Position numbers and translations under genes: made by a program. Below, in pieces: positions 27,884 through 38,535 of a stretch of 64,000 nt of DNA. The notes below the pieces were generated by a model, which ran no database searches, was not told the DNA's origin, and worked only from the letters and a program-made list of their open reading frames with translations. Source of the DNA: Streptomyces lucensis JCM 4490 (GTDB lineage Bacteria; Actinomycetota; Actinomycetes; Streptomycetales; Streptomycetaceae); assembly GCF_014650035.1 (NCBI RefSeq), contig NZ_BMUE01000005.1, forward strand, positions 310,001 through 374,000. The letters are read 5' to 3'. Position 1 is the stretch's first letter, and each line of letters begins with the position of its first letter.

Positions 27884-27910
27884 TACTTTCAGATTGCGGT
27901 TGACTTATCC

Positions 27911-27941
27911 ACAGGCCCGGCAGTCATCCTGCCGGGCCTGT
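27911..27941 (+). terminator. rpoZ terminator hairpin
   Basis: ACAGGCCCGGCAG (27911-27923) pairs fully with CTGCCGGGCCTGT (27929-27941) around a five-base loop, 27 bases after the rpoZ stop. coaBC begins 60 bases later and probably has its own promoter. Confidence 0.85.
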
Positions 27942-28001
27942 GGTGTGTGATGGAGGCGTGCGTTCGTCTCCGGCGCACCTGACACGAGTCCGGGAGAGAC
28001 G

Positions 28002-29204
28002 GTGGACAAGCCGAAGGTCGTTCTGGGGGTCAGCGGCGGGATCGCCGCGTACAAGGCCTGTGAGCTGCTGCGGCGGTTCACGGAGTCGGGTCACGACGTC
28101 CGCGTGGTGCCCACCGCGTCCGCGCTGCACTTCGTCGGCGCGGCCACCTGGTCCGCGCTGTCCGGCAACCCCGTCTCCACCGAGGTCTGGGACGCCGTCC
28201 ACGAGGTCCCGCACGTCCGCATCGGCCAGCACGCCGACCTCGTCGTCGTCGCCCCGGCCACCGCCGACATGCTCGCCAAGGCCGCCCACGGCCTCGCGGA
28301 CGACCTGCTGACCAACACGCTCCTGACCGCCCGCTGTCCGGTGGTCTTCGCCCCCGCGATGCACACCGAGATGTGGGAGCACCCCGCCACCCAGGAGAAC
28401 GTCGCCACCCTGCGCCGCCGCGGCGCCGTCGTCATCGAGCCCGCCGTCGGCCGCCTGACCGGCGTCGACACCGGCAAGGGCCGCCTGCCGGACCCGGGCG
28501 AGATCTTCGAGGCCTGCCGCCGGGTGCTGGCCCGGGGCGTCACCGAGCCGGACCTCACGGGCCGGCACGTCGTCGTCTCCGCCGGGGGCACCCGCGAGCC
28601 GCTCGACCCCGTGCGCTTCCTCGGCAACCGCTCCTCCGGGAAGCAGGGCTACGCCCTCGCCCGCACGGCCGCGGCCCGCGGGGCCCGGGTGACCTTGATC
28701 GCCGCCAACGCTGGCCTGCCCGATCCGGCCGGCGTGGACGTCGTCGAGGCCGGCACGGCCGTCCAGCTGCGTGAAGCCGTGCTGAAGGCGGCGGCGGACG
28801 CCGACGCGGTCGTCATGGCCGCCGCCGTCGCCGACTTCCGCCCGGCGGTCTACGCGTCCGGGAAGATCAAGAAGAAGGACGGCCAGGACCCCGACCCCGT
28901 CGTCCTGGTGCGGAATCCGGACATCCTCGCGGAGATCTCGGCCGAACGCGCCCGCCCCGGCCAGGTGATCGTCGGCTTCGCCGCCGAGACCGACGACGTC
29001 CTCGCCAACGGCCGCACCAAGCTCGCCCGCAAGGGCTGCGACCTGCTCGTCGTCAACGAGGTGGGGGAGCGCAAGACGTTCGGGTCCGAGGAGAACGAGG
29101 CGGTCGTGCTCGGCGCCGACGGCAGTGAGACCCCCGTTCCGCACGGGCCGAAGGAGGCCCTCGCGGACATCGTCTGGGACCTCGTGGCCGCCCGGCTGCG
29201 CTGA
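28002..29204 (+). CDS. coaBC: CoaBC bifunctional phosphopantothenoylcysteine synthetase/decarboxylase
   Basis: Two steps of coenzyme A synthesis. It is 400 residues. The N-terminal CoaC flavodoxin-like half has [20 protein letters not shown] and [20 protein letters not shown]. Its substrate clamp reads PAMHTEMW where the general family motif is PxMNxxMW. I recall the same His in other actinobacteria, so this is probably lineage-normal. The CoaB half has [20 protein letters not shown], the synthetase Lys region KIKKKDG and [11 protein letters not shown]. The GTG at 28002 matches the family N-terminus. Confidence 0.94.
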   Translation: MDKPKVVLGVSGGIAAYKACELLRRFTESGHDVRVVPTASALHFVGAATWSALSGNPVSTEVWDAVHEVPHVRIGQHADLVVVAPATADMLAKAAHGLADDLLTNTLLTARCPVVFAPAMHTEMWEHPATQENVATLRRRGAVVIEPAVGRLTGVDTGKGRLPDPGEIFEACRRVLARGVTEPDLTGRHVVVSAGGTREPLDPVRFLGNRSSGKQGYALARTAAARGARVTLIAANAGLPDPAGVDVVEAGTAVQLREAVLKAAADADAVVMAAAVADFRPAVYASGKIKKKDGQDPDPVVLVRNPDILAEISAERARPGQVIVGFAAETDDVLANGRTKLARKGCDLLVVNEVGERKTFGSEENEAVVLGADGSETPVPHGPKEALADIVWDLVAARLR

Positions 29205-29401
29205 CCGGTACCGCCGTCCGGGCCCCCTCCCGTTCGGCCGTCCGGGCTGTTTTCCCGCGGCCGCCCGACGTCTGTTTCCGGCCGGGCAATGTCCCGCGGT
29301 GGCCCTGGCCAAGGCCGCTCGGCATTGTGCAGAATGCCCGTGCCGCAGGTCACAGCGCTCTCGGAAGACGAGACGGTGGTCCATCGGCCGAGCGCGACCG
29401 A

Positions 29402-29445
29402 TAAACTGTTCACGGACGACGCAGGGCGCTGCCCTCGCGTCGTCC
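29402..29445 (+). promoter_or_regulatory. metK -10-like hexamer and leader hairpin
   Basis: TAAACT at 29402-29407 is a plausible -10. A start near 29414 would coincide with the 5' base of a hairpin: GGACGACGC (29414-29422) pairs with GCGTCGTCC (29437-29445), with an inner AGGGC/GCCCT stem and a GCT loop. The metK GTG is 42 bases further on. I see no SAM riboswitch consensus here. The -35 is weak. Confidence 0.4.
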
Positions 29446-29487
29446 GCAAATGATCAGCCAGCAGCCGCTGCAACCACAGGGAGCGTT

Positions 29488-30696
<1,209 letters not shown>

Positions 30697-30713
30697 ACCC
30701 CGCACCGCTCAGC

Positions 30714-30753
30714 GGACGAGGCCCGGTTCCCCCGCGGGGACCGGGCCTCGTCC
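30714..30753 (+). terminator. metK terminator hairpin
   Basis: A 14-bp perfect outer stem (30714-30727 with 30740-30753) continues, after a one-base bulge, into four more C-G pairs closed by a three-base loop. It lies 17 bases after the metK stop and before priA, whose start is 69 bases further on. Confidence 0.85.
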
Positions 30754-30821
30754 GTGCGCACACCCAGGACAGGCGCCCGCGGCCGGGTCGGCTGTCGGTG
30801 GCGTTTGGTAAGAATGCAAGC

Positions 30822-32969
30822 GTGAGCAGCAAGGACGGAGTGGGCGGGGGCGGGGGCGACGAGGCGCCTCCGGAGCAGCTCGCGCTCATCCGGGAGAGCG
30901 TGCGCCGGTCCAGGGCCCCGCGCGCCAAGCCGCGGACCTGGCGGGGGGCAGCGCTGGCCGGGGAGCTGCCCGTCGCGCGGGTCCTGGTGGACAAGGGCGT
31001 GCTGCACCTCGACCGGTACTTCGACTACGCGGTGCCCGAGGAACTGGACGAGCAGGCGCAGCCCGGTGTGCGGGTGCGGGTGCGGTTCGGGGCCGGGCGC
31101 GGCCGGGTGCGGGAGGGGCGGCGTGAGGGCGGGGGCCTGATCGACGGGTTCATCGTCGAGCGGCGCGCCGAGTCCGACTACTCCGGGCCGCTGGCCGCCC
31201 TCGCCCAGGTGGTGTCCCCCGAGCCGGTGCTCGGTGCGGAGCTGCTGAGGCTCGCCCGGGCCGTCGCCGACCGCTACGCCGGCAGTCTCGCCGACGTCCT
31301 GCAGCTCGCCGTGCCGCCGCGCAGCGCCCGCGCCGAGCGGCGTCCGTCACCCGAGCCCCTGCCACCGCCGCAAGCCCCGGACGCCGGGTCCTGGGCACGG
31401 TACGAGAACGGGGGCGCCTACCTCGAGGCGCTGGCCTCCGGCGGCGCCCCCCGGGCCGTGTGGAACGCGCTGCCGGGCCCGCTGTGGAGCGAGGAGATCG
31501 CCCGGGCCGTCGCCGCCACGCTCGCCTCGGGGCGCGGCGCCCTCGTGGTCGTACCGGACGGGCGGGCGGCCGCCCGGGTCGACGGCGCGCTCACCGCGCT
31601 GCTCGGCGAGGGCCGGCACGCCCTGCTGACCGCCGACTCCGGGCCCGAGAAGCGGTACGCGCAGTGGCTCGCGGTGCGGCGCGGATCCGTGCGGGCCGTC
31701 GTGGGGACGCGCGCGGCCATGTTCGCCCCCGTGCGGGACCTGGGGCTCGTGGCCGTCTGGGACGACGGCGACGACAGCCACAGCGAGCCGCACGCCCCGC
31801 AGCCGCACGCCCGGGACGTGCTGCTGCTGCGCGCCACGCTGGACCGGTGCGCGTTCCTGCTCGGCGGGTTCGGCTGCACCGTGGAGGCCGCGCAGCTCGT
31901 CGAGAACGGCTGGGCCCGCCCGCTGGTCGCCGGACGCGAGCAGGTGCGGCGGGCCGCGCCCCTGGTGCGGACCGTCGGGGACGAGGACCTCGCCCGCGAC
32001 GAAGCCGCCCGCGCCGCCCGGCTGCCCACCCTCGCCTGGCAGGCGGCCCGCGAGGGGCTGCGGCACGGACCGGTGCTGGTGCAGGTGCCCAGGCGTGGCT
32101 ACACGCCCCGGATGGCCTGCGCGCACTGCCGGGCGCCCGCCCGGTGCCGGCACTGTTCCGGCCCGCTCGAGGGGCAGGACGGGGGCGTGCTGCGGTGCGG
32201 CTGGTGCGGGCGGGACGAGAGTGCCTGGCACTGCCCGGAGTGCGGCGGGTTCCGGCTGCGCGCCCAGGTCGTGGGGGCGCGGCGGACCGCCGAGGAGCTG
32301 GGGCGCGCCTTCCCGGCCGTACCGGTGCGCACCTCGGGACGCGAGCACCTGCTGGACACCGTGCCGGGCACGCCCGCGCTGGTCGTCAGCACACCGGGCG
32401 CCGAACCGGTCGCCGAGGGCGGTTACGCGGCGGCGCTGCTCCTCGACGGCTGGGCCATGCTCGTACGGCCCGATCTGCGGGCCGGTGAGGACGCGCTGCG
32501 CCGGTGGATGGCGGCGGGTGCGCTGGTGCGGCCGCAGGGGGAGGGGGGCACGGTGGTCGTCGTGGCCGAACCGACGCTGCGGCCGGTGCAGGCACTCGTG
32601 CGGTGGGATCCCGTCGGGCACGCGGTGCGGGAACTGGCCGAGCGGGCCGAGCTGGGCTTCCCGCCGGTGTCACGGATGGCGGCGGTGTCCGGCCCCCCAG
32701 CGGCCGTCACCGAGTTCCTGACGGCCGTCGAAATGCCCTCGGACGCCGAGGTGCTCGGTCCCGTCCCGGTACCGCCGGCGCCGCCCGGCCGGCCGCGCAG
32801 GGCGGGGGCGCCGCCACCCGGCGAGCACTGGGAGCGGGCGCTCGTACGGGTACCGCCCGGCAGCGGGGCCGCGCTGGCCTCGGCCCTGAAGACCGCGCAG
32901 GCCGCCCGCATGGCGCGGGGGAGCGGGGAGCCGGTGCGGGTGCGGATCGATCCGCCCGACATCGGATGA
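30822..32969 (+). CDS. priA: primosomal protein N' (PriA), helicase motifs degenerate
   Basis: A 715-residue replication-restart protein. The N-terminal DNA-binding domain is recognisable (ARVLVDKGVLHLDRYFDYAVPE). All eight zinc-binding Cys are present from Cys433 on (CAHC, CRHC, CGWC, CPEC). The helicase Walker A, GxTGSGKT in other phyla, is replaced near residue 214 by WNALPGPLWSEE, and the DEEH box by WDDGDDSH, so ATP-driven unwinding is unlikely. This loss is a known feature of actinobacterial PriA. The GTG at 30822 has TAAGAA seven bases before it and no ribosome-binding site, so it may be leaderless. Confidence 0.9.
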   Translation: MSSKDGVGGGGGDEAPPEQLALIRESVRRSRAPRAKPRTWRGAALAGELPVARVLVDKGVLHLDRYFDYAVPEELDEQAQPGVRVRVRFGAGRGRVREGRREGGGLIDGFIVERRAESDYSGPLAALAQVVSPEPVLGAELLRLARAVADRYAGSLADVLQLAVPPRSARAERRPSPEPLPPPQAPDAGSWARYENGGAYLEALASGGAPRAVWNALPGPLWSEEIARAVAATLASGRGALVVVPDGRAAARVDGALTALLGEGRHALLTADSGPEKRYAQWLAVRRGSVRAVVGTRAAMFAPVRDLGLVAVWDDGDDSHSEPHAPQPHARDVLLLRATLDRCAFLLGGFGCTVEAAQLVENGWARPLVAGREQVRRAAPLVRTVGDEDLARDEAARAARLPTLAWQAAREGLRHGPVLVQVPRRGYTPRMACAHCRAPARCRHCSGPLEGQDGGVLRCGWCGRDESAWHCPECGGFRLRAQVVGARRTAEELGRAFPAVPVRTSGREHLLDTVPGTPALVVSTPGAEPVAEGGYAAALLLDGWAMLVRPDLRAGEDALRRWMAAGALVRPQGEGGTVVVVAEPTLRPVQALVRWDPVGHAVRELAERAELGFPPVSRMAAVSGPPAAVTEFLTAVEMPSDAEVLGPVPVPPAPPGRPRRAGAPPPGEHWERALVRVPPGSGAALASALKTAQAARMARGSGEPVRVRIDPPDIG

Positions 32970-33003
32970 CACGTCCGCCCGGTGGACACCCGGAGGACAC
33001 TCG

Positions 33004-33030
33004 GCCCTCCCGCGGGACCGCCGGGAGGGC
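33004..33030. terminator. bidirectional hairpin between priA and the HTH gene
   Basis: GCCCTCCCG (33004-33012) and CGGGAGGGC (33022-33030) form a nine-base-pair stem with a nine-base loop. It sits between the convergent 3' ends of priA (32969) and the minus-strand gene ending at 33044. Confidence 0.7.
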
Positions 33031-33043
33031 GCGGGCGGCCGCG

Positions 33044-33666
<623 letters not shown>

Positions 33667-33859
33667 ACGCGTGTGCGCTCCGCTGGTCACGGGGTGGGGG
33701 CGTACGGGCATATGCGTACGCCGTCCGCCGATCTGCGCACCCCCGGTGCGCGCGCCCCCTCCCGAGCCGGCCGGCGGACCGGCCGGGCGGTGATCCGTTC
33801 GTGGCCATAGACTGGTGCGCCGCCCGCCCGACCCCCGCCCGAGAGGCCCGATCCCGCCC

Positions 33860-34792
33860 ATGAAGCTCGTCTTCGCCGGTACCCCCGAGGTCGCCGTTCC
33901 CGCCCTGGACGCCCTGATCGCCTCAGGACGGCACGAGGTGGCCGCCGTCGTCACGCGGCCCGACGCGCCGGCCGGGCGCGGGCGCAGGCTGGTCGCGTCG
34001 CCCGTGGCCGAACGGGCGGAGGAGTCCGGCATCGAGGTGCTCAAGCCGCTCAAGCCGCGGGACCCGGAGTTCCTGGAGCGGCTGCGGGAGATCGCCCCGG
34101 ACTGCTGCCCGGTCGTCGCCTACGGCGCCCTGCTGCCGAAGGCCGCCCTGGACATCCCGGCGCACGGCTGGGTCAACCTGCACTTCTCGCTGCTGCCCGC
34201 CTGGCGCGGCGCCGCGCCCGTGCAGCACGCCATCATGGCCGGCGACGAGATCACCGGGGCCTCCACCTTCCTCATCGAGGAGGGGCTCGACTCCGGTCCG
34301 GTCTACGGCACCGTGACGGAGGAGGTCCGGCCCGCCGACACCAGCGGCGATCTGCTCACCCGGCTCGCCTTCGCCGGTGCCGGGCTGCTCGCCGCGACCA
34401 TGGACGGCATCGAGGACGGCACCCTGAAGGCCGTGCCGCAGCCGTCCGAGGGCATCACCGTGGCACCGAAGATCACCGTCGAGGACGCCCAGGTGCACTG
34501 GCCGGCGCCCGCGCTGCGGGTGGACCGGGTCGTGCGCGGCTGCACCCCGGCGCCCGGCGCCTGGACCGTGTTCCGCGGGGAGCGGCTCAAGCTCATCCAG
34601 GTCACGCCCGTACCCGAGCGCACCGACCTCGCGCCGGGACAGCTCGCGGTGGGCAAGAACAGCGTGCACGTGGGCACGGGCTCGTACGCCGTTCAGCTGC
34701 TCTGGGTGCAGGCCCAGGGCAAGAAGCCGATGCGCGCCGCGGACTGGGCCCGGGGCGTGCGCATCACCGAGGGCGAGACGCTCGGCGGCTGA
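33860..34792 (+). CDS. fmt: methionyl-tRNA formyltransferase
   Basis: Formylates initiator Met-tRNA. It is 310 residues. [20 protein letters not shown] opens the Rossmann domain, [16 protein letters not shown] and [20 protein letters not shown] hold the Asn-His-Asp catalytic set, and the C-terminal OB-like tRNA domain ends the protein. The ATG at 33860 is fixed by the family N-terminus; the frame upstream to 33815 is not conserved-looking. It forms a pair with rsmB, 80 bases downstream. Confidence 0.96.
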   Translation: MKLVFAGTPEVAVPALDALIASGRHEVAAVVTRPDAPAGRGRRLVASPVAERAEESGIEVLKPLKPRDPEFLERLREIAPDCCPVVAYGALLPKAALDIPAHGWVNLHFSLLPAWRGAAPVQHAIMAGDEITGASTFLIEEGLDSGPVYGTVTEEVRPADTSGDLLTRLAFAGAGLLAATMDGIEDGTLKAVPQPSEGITVAPKITVEDAQVHWPAPALRVDRVVRGCTPAPGAWTVFRGERLKLIQVTPVPERTDLAPGQLAVGKNSVHVGTGSYAVQLLWVQAQGKKPMRAADWARGVRITEGETLGG

Positions 34793-34872
34793 GCCCCGGA
34801 CGGCGGGGGCGCGGCCGCTGCGACGTACGCTGGACACCGCATCCCCCTCTTCACATCCGGAGCACCTTTTTC

Positions 34873-36291
34873 GTGAGCGAGCAGTCCGGGCGGCCGCGCA
34901 GGCCCGCCAAGCCCTACCGCCGTCCCCAGAAGGACCCCGTACGCATCCTGGCCTTCGAGGCGCTGCGCGCGGTCGACGAACGGGACGCGTACGCCAACCT
35001 CGTGCTGCCGCCCCTGCTCAGGAAGGCGCGCGAGAAGGGCGACTTCGACGCGCGGGACGCCGCCCTCGCGACCGAGCTGGTCTACGGCACGCTGCGCAGG
35101 CAGGGCACGTACGACTCCGTGATCTCCGCGTGCGTCGACCGGCCGCTGCGCGAGGTCGACCCGCCGGTGCTCGACGTGCTGAGCCTCGGCGTGCACCAGC
35201 TGCTCGGGACGCGGATCCCGGCGCACGCCGCCGTCTCCGCCTCCGTGGAGCTGGCGCGGGTGGTGCTCGGCGACGGGCGGGCGAAGTTCGTCAACGCGGT
35301 GCTCAGGAAGGTCGCCCAGGACGATCTCGACGGGTGGATCGCGAAGGTCGCGCCGCCCTTCGAGGAGGATCCGGAGGACCATCTCGCCGTCGTGCACTCG
35401 CACCCCCGCTGGGTCGTCTCCGCGCTCTGGGACTCACTCGGCGGCGGCCGGGCCGGCATCGAGGACCTGCTGGAGGCCGACAACGACCGGCCCGAGGTGA
35501 CGCTCGTGGCGCGGCCGGGGCGGTCCACCGCCGAGGAACTGCTCCGCGAGGAGTCCGCCGTGCCGGGGCGCTGGTCGCCGTACGCCGTGCGGCTGGCCGA
35601 GGGCGGCGAACCGGGCGCGGTCGAGGCCGTGCGCGAAGGGCGGGCGGGAGTGCAGGACGAGGGCAGCCAGCTGGTCGCGCTCGCCCTGGCGAACGCCCCG
35701 CTCGACGGGCCCGACCGGATGTGGCTCGACGGGTGCGCCGGGCCCGGCGGCAAGGCCGCGCTGCTGGCCGCCCTCGCCGCCGAGCGGGGGGCCGTGCTGC
35801 TCGCCGCCGAGAAGCAGCCGCACCGGGCCGGGCTGGTGGCCAAGGCCCTGCGGGGCAACCCGGGGCCGTACCAGGTCATCGCCGCCGACGGGACCCGGCC
35901 GCCGTGGCAGCCCGCGAGCTTCGACCGGGTGCTGGTGGACGTGCCGTGCACCGGCCTCGGCGCACTGCGCCGGCGCCCCGAGGCCCGCTGGCGGCGGCGC
36001 CCCGAGGACCTGGAGGGCTTCGCGCCGCTCCAGCGCTCCCTGCTGCGCACCGCTCTCGACTCCGTGCGGGCCGGCGGCGTCGTCGGCTACGCCACCTGCT
36101 CACCGCACCTCGCCGAGACCCGTGCGGTCGTCGCGGACCTCCTCAAGGAGCGCCCGGACACCGAACTGATCGACGCCCGCCCCCTGCTGCCCGACGTCCC
36201 CGCACTGGGCGACGGCCCCGACGTACAGCTGTGGCCCCACGTGCACGGCACGGACGCGATGTACCTGGCCCTGATCCGCAGAACCCCCTGA
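34873..36291 (+). CDS. rsmB: 16S rRNA m5C967 methyltransferase (RsmB/Sun)
   Basis: A 472-residue SAM-dependent RNA methyltransferase. The N-terminal NusB-like RNA-binding domain (DPVRILAFEALRAVDERDAYAN) is followed by the Rossmann methylase: MWLDGCAGPGGKAALLAAL binds SAM, and the two Cys of the mechanism are in VDVPCTGLGALRRRPEARWR and VGYATCSPH. The GTG at 34873 follows GGAG at 34858. It ends just before a tandem intergenic repeat. Confidence 0.94.
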   Translation: MSEQSGRPRRPAKPYRRPQKDPVRILAFEALRAVDERDAYANLVLPPLLRKAREKGDFDARDAALATELVYGTLRRQGTYDSVISACVDRPLREVDPPVLDVLSLGVHQLLGTRIPAHAAVSASVELARVVLGDGRAKFVNAVLRKVAQDDLDGWIAKVAPPFEEDPEDHLAVVHSHPRWVVSALWDSLGGGRAGIEDLLEADNDRPEVTLVARPGRSTAEELLREESAVPGRWSPYAVRLAEGGEPGAVEAVREGRAGVQDEGSQLVALALANAPLDGPDRMWLDGCAGPGGKAALLAALAAERGAVLLAAEKQPHRAGLVAKALRGNPGPYQVIAADGTRPPWQPASFDRVLVDVPCTGLGALRRRPEARWRRRPEDLEGFAPLQRSLLRTALDSVRAGGVVGYATCSPHLAETRAVVADLLKERPDTELIDARPLLPDVPALGDGPDVQLWPHVHGTDAMYLALIRRTP

Positions 36292-36320
36292 CCCAGCTCC
36301 ACGAGAAACCCACGTTCCCA

Positions 36321-36451
36321 CGGACGCCTCACAGGGCCGGCCACCCTTCAGGGGCGCGGGGAACTGCGCGCTCAGTCCCCACGGCCCCGCGGACGCCTCA
36401 CGGGTCCGGCCGCCCCCCAGGGGCGCGGGGAACCGCGCGCTCAGCCCCCAC
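36321..36451. repeat. two tandem copies of a 69-bp-period intergenic repeat
   Basis: GGACGCCTCAC and CAGGGGCGCGGGGAAC each occur twice exactly 69 bases apart (36322 and 36391; 36349 and 36418), with near-identical flanks such as GCGCGCTCAG. Copies span about 36321-36382 and 36390-36451. A 20-base piece of copy 2 (36420-36439) recurs inverted at 15376-15395. I recall this string recurring between genes in Streptomyces genomes, so it is probably a dispersed REP-like element. It fills most of the rsmB-rpe gap. Confidence 0.8.
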
Positions 36452-36522
36452 CGCCGGCCCGACGACCGCCAACCCGTGGACTGCCGTTACAGCCAAGCGC
36501 AGCGGCATGGCAGGCTTGGGTC

Positions 36523-37209
36523 ATGGCCGTGCAGATCAACCCCAGCATCCTGTCCGCCGACTTCGCGCGCCTCGCGGAGGAGGCCAAGGCGGTCCAGGGC
36601 GCCGACTGGCTCCACGTCGACGTCATGGACAACCACTTCGTCCCGAACCTCACGCTCGGCGTACCGGTGGTGGAGTCCCTGGCCCGCGCCACGGACACCC
36701 CGCTGGACTGCCACCTGATGATCGAGGACCCTGACCGCTGGGCGCCCCAGTACGTCGAGGCGGGGGCCTCGTCCGTCACCTTCCACGTGGAGGCGGCCGC
36801 CGCCCCCGTGCGGCTCGCCCGGGAGATCCGCGCGAAGGGCGCCCGCGCCTCCATGGCGCTGAAGCCCGCGACGCCGATCGAGCCGTACGAGGACCTGCTG
36901 CCGGAACTCGACATGCTGCTGATCATGACGGTCGAGCCGGGCTTCGGCGGCCAGGCCTTCCTTGACATCATGCTGCCGAAGATCCGCCGCACCCGCGAGC
37001 TGATCGGCAAGCATGGTCTCCAGCTGTGGCTGCAGGTCGACGGCGGCGTCTCGGCCTCGACGATCGAGCGGTGCGCGGACGCGGGAGCGGACGTGTTCGT
37101 CGCCGGCTCGGCCGTCTACGGGGCCCAGGACCCGGCGGAGGCGGTCCGTGCCCTGCGCGCCCAGGCGGAAGCGGCCACCGCCCAGGCGTCGTGGGCATGC
37201 GACCACTGA
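36523..37209 (+). CDS. rpe: ribulose-phosphate 3-epimerase
   Basis: Interconverts ribulose-5-P and xylulose-5-P in the pentose phosphate pathway. It is 228 residues, a TIM barrel: [58 protein letters not shown] and VDGGV carry the metal His/Asp residues and the phosphate site. It is followed after 114 bases by a SorC-type regulator that may respond to a sugar phosphate. Confidence 0.96.
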   Translation: MAVQINPSILSADFARLAEEAKAVQGADWLHVDVMDNHFVPNLTLGVPVVESLARATDTPLDCHLMIEDPDRWAPQYVEAGASSVTFHVEAAAAPVRLAREIRAKGARASMALKPATPIEPYEDLLPELDMLLIMTVEPGFGGQAFLDIMLPKIRRTRELIGKHGLQLWLQVDGGVSASTIERCADAGADVFVAGSAVYGAQDPAEAVRALRAQAEAATAQASWACDH

Positions 37210-37220
37210 GCCACAGCTAC

Positions 37221-37240
37221 GTGAACGGTTAAGTGAACGG
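37221..37240 (+). promoter_or_regulatory. direct repeat upstream of SorC-type regulator
   Basis: GTGAACGG occurs at 37221-37228 and again at 37233-37240, a 12-base period, about 83 bases before the regulator start. SorC/CggR proteins are known to use direct-repeat operators, so this is a candidate autoregulatory site. Confidence 0.35.
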
Positions 37241-37323
37241 CGCCCATCAGGGCGGATCAGTCGCCCCGGATCTGCAAGGATGAGCGGCGAATCCAGAGTG
37301 TGAACAGCAGTGAGGAGATCGCC

Positions 37324-38343
37324 GTGTCGGGTATGTCGGCGGGCCGGTCAGCCATGCGGATGGGACCCGCTGAGCTGGTGCAGGCGGCGGCCATGGCCCG
37401 CCGCTTCTACCTCGAGGGCAAGTCCAAGATCCAGATCGCGGAGGAGTTCGGCGTCAGCCGCTTCAAGGTGGCCCGGGTCCTGGAGACGGCCCTCGAACGG
37501 GATCTCGTGCGTATCGAGATCCGTGTGCCGGCCGAGCTGGACGCCGAGCGCTCCGACGCGCTCCGCGCCCGCTACGGCCTGAGGCACGCCGTCGTGGTCG
37601 AGTCCCCGGCCGAGGCGGAGGAGACCCCCGACCCCGAGAACCTCGGCGAGGTCGCCGCCGACCTGCTCGGCGAACTCGTCAACGAGGGGGACGTGCTCGG
37701 GCTGGCCTGGGGCCGGTCCACCATCCACATGGCCGCGGCGCTCGACCGGCTGCCGCCGTGCACGGTGGTGCAGCTGACGGGTGTGTACGACGCCGGGACC
37801 TCCGAGCGCGGCTCGGTGGAGGCCGTGCGCCGGGCCGCCCAGGTGTCGGGCGGCGACGCGCACCCCATCTACGCGCCGATGCTGCTGCCGGACGCGGCCA
37901 CCGCGGCGGCACTGCGCAACCAGACCGGGATCGCCCGGGCCTTCGAGTACTTCGACAAGGTCACGGTCGCCTGCGTCTCCATCGGCTCCTGGGAGCCCGG
38001 CATCTCGACGGTGCACGACATGCTCAGCGACGAGGAGCGCGCGCACTACGCCTCGCTCGGTGTCGCCGCCGAGATGGCCGCCCACCTGTTCGACGCCGAG
38101 GGGCGCCGGATCGGGCGGGACCTGGGGGAGCGGTGCATCACGGTCAAGGCCGACCAGCTGCGCCGGATCCCGGAGGTCGTGGCGATCGCCGGCGGGCAGC
38201 GCAAGGCGTCCGCGATCGACGCGGTGCTGCGTTCCGGGCTGGTCACCAGCCTGGTCACCGACACCTCCGCGGCGGACTACCTGATGACGGCGGGACCGAC
38301 GCCGAAGCCCGCGCTCAGCCGGGCCGACCCCGACGGGCACTGA
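37324..38343 (+). CDS. SorC/DeoR-type sugar-sensing transcriptional regulator
   Basis: A 339-residue regulator. An N-terminal HTH (ARRFYLEGKSKIQIAEEFGV then SRFKVARVLETALERDLVRI) is joined to a SorC-type sugar-phosphate-binding domain (GLAWGRSTIHMAAALD, ITVKADQLRRIPEVVAIAGG and RKASAIDAVLRSGLV). The ligand is not readable, but the position after rpe suggests a pentose or sugar phosphate. I chose the GTG at 37324, six bases after GAGGAG at 37312-37317, over the upstream codon at 37300. It ends before a 15-bp terminator hairpin. Confidence 0.88.
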   Translation: MSGMSAGRSAMRMGPAELVQAAAMARRFYLEGKSKIQIAEEFGVSRFKVARVLETALERDLVRIEIRVPAELDAERSDALRARYGLRHAVVVESPAEAEETPDPENLGEVAADLLGELVNEGDVLGLAWGRSTIHMAAALDRLPPCTVVQLTGVYDAGTSERGSVEAVRRAAQVSGGDAHPIYAPMLLPDAATAAALRNQTGIARAFEYFDKVTVACVSIGSWEPGISTVHDMLSDEERAHYASLGVAAEMAAHLFDAEGRRIGRDLGERCITVKADQLRRIPEVVAIAGGQRKASAIDAVLRSGLVTSLVTDTSAADYLMTAGPTPKPALSRADPDGH

Positions 38344-38382
38344 CGCGTCCCCGGGCGCCACGCGCCGGTCTCCTTCACGGGC

Positions 38383-38419
38383 GGGCCGTGGCAGCATCGT
38401 CCGCATGCTGCCACGGCCC
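38383..38419 (+). terminator. 15-bp hairpin after the SorC-type regulator
   Basis: GGGCCGTGGCAGCAT (38383-38397) and ATGCTGCCACGGCCC (38405-38419) pair perfectly around a seven-base loop, 40 bases after the regulator stop. Confidence 0.8.
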
Positions 38420-38535
38420 GTACTCCCTGCGCCCGCCCGGCACCCGGGGGCACCCGGGCCGCGCGCTGCCGGGCCTGCCGGGCCGCCCCGCTCGGCGTCC
38501 TGCCGCCCGGCCGCCCGGCCCTGGCGCACCGGGAC

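Noticed and set aside
29205..29487. SAM riboswitch upstream of metK
   Set aside because: I could not find the conserved core of SAM-I, SAM-II or SAM-IV; only a simple hairpin is visible.
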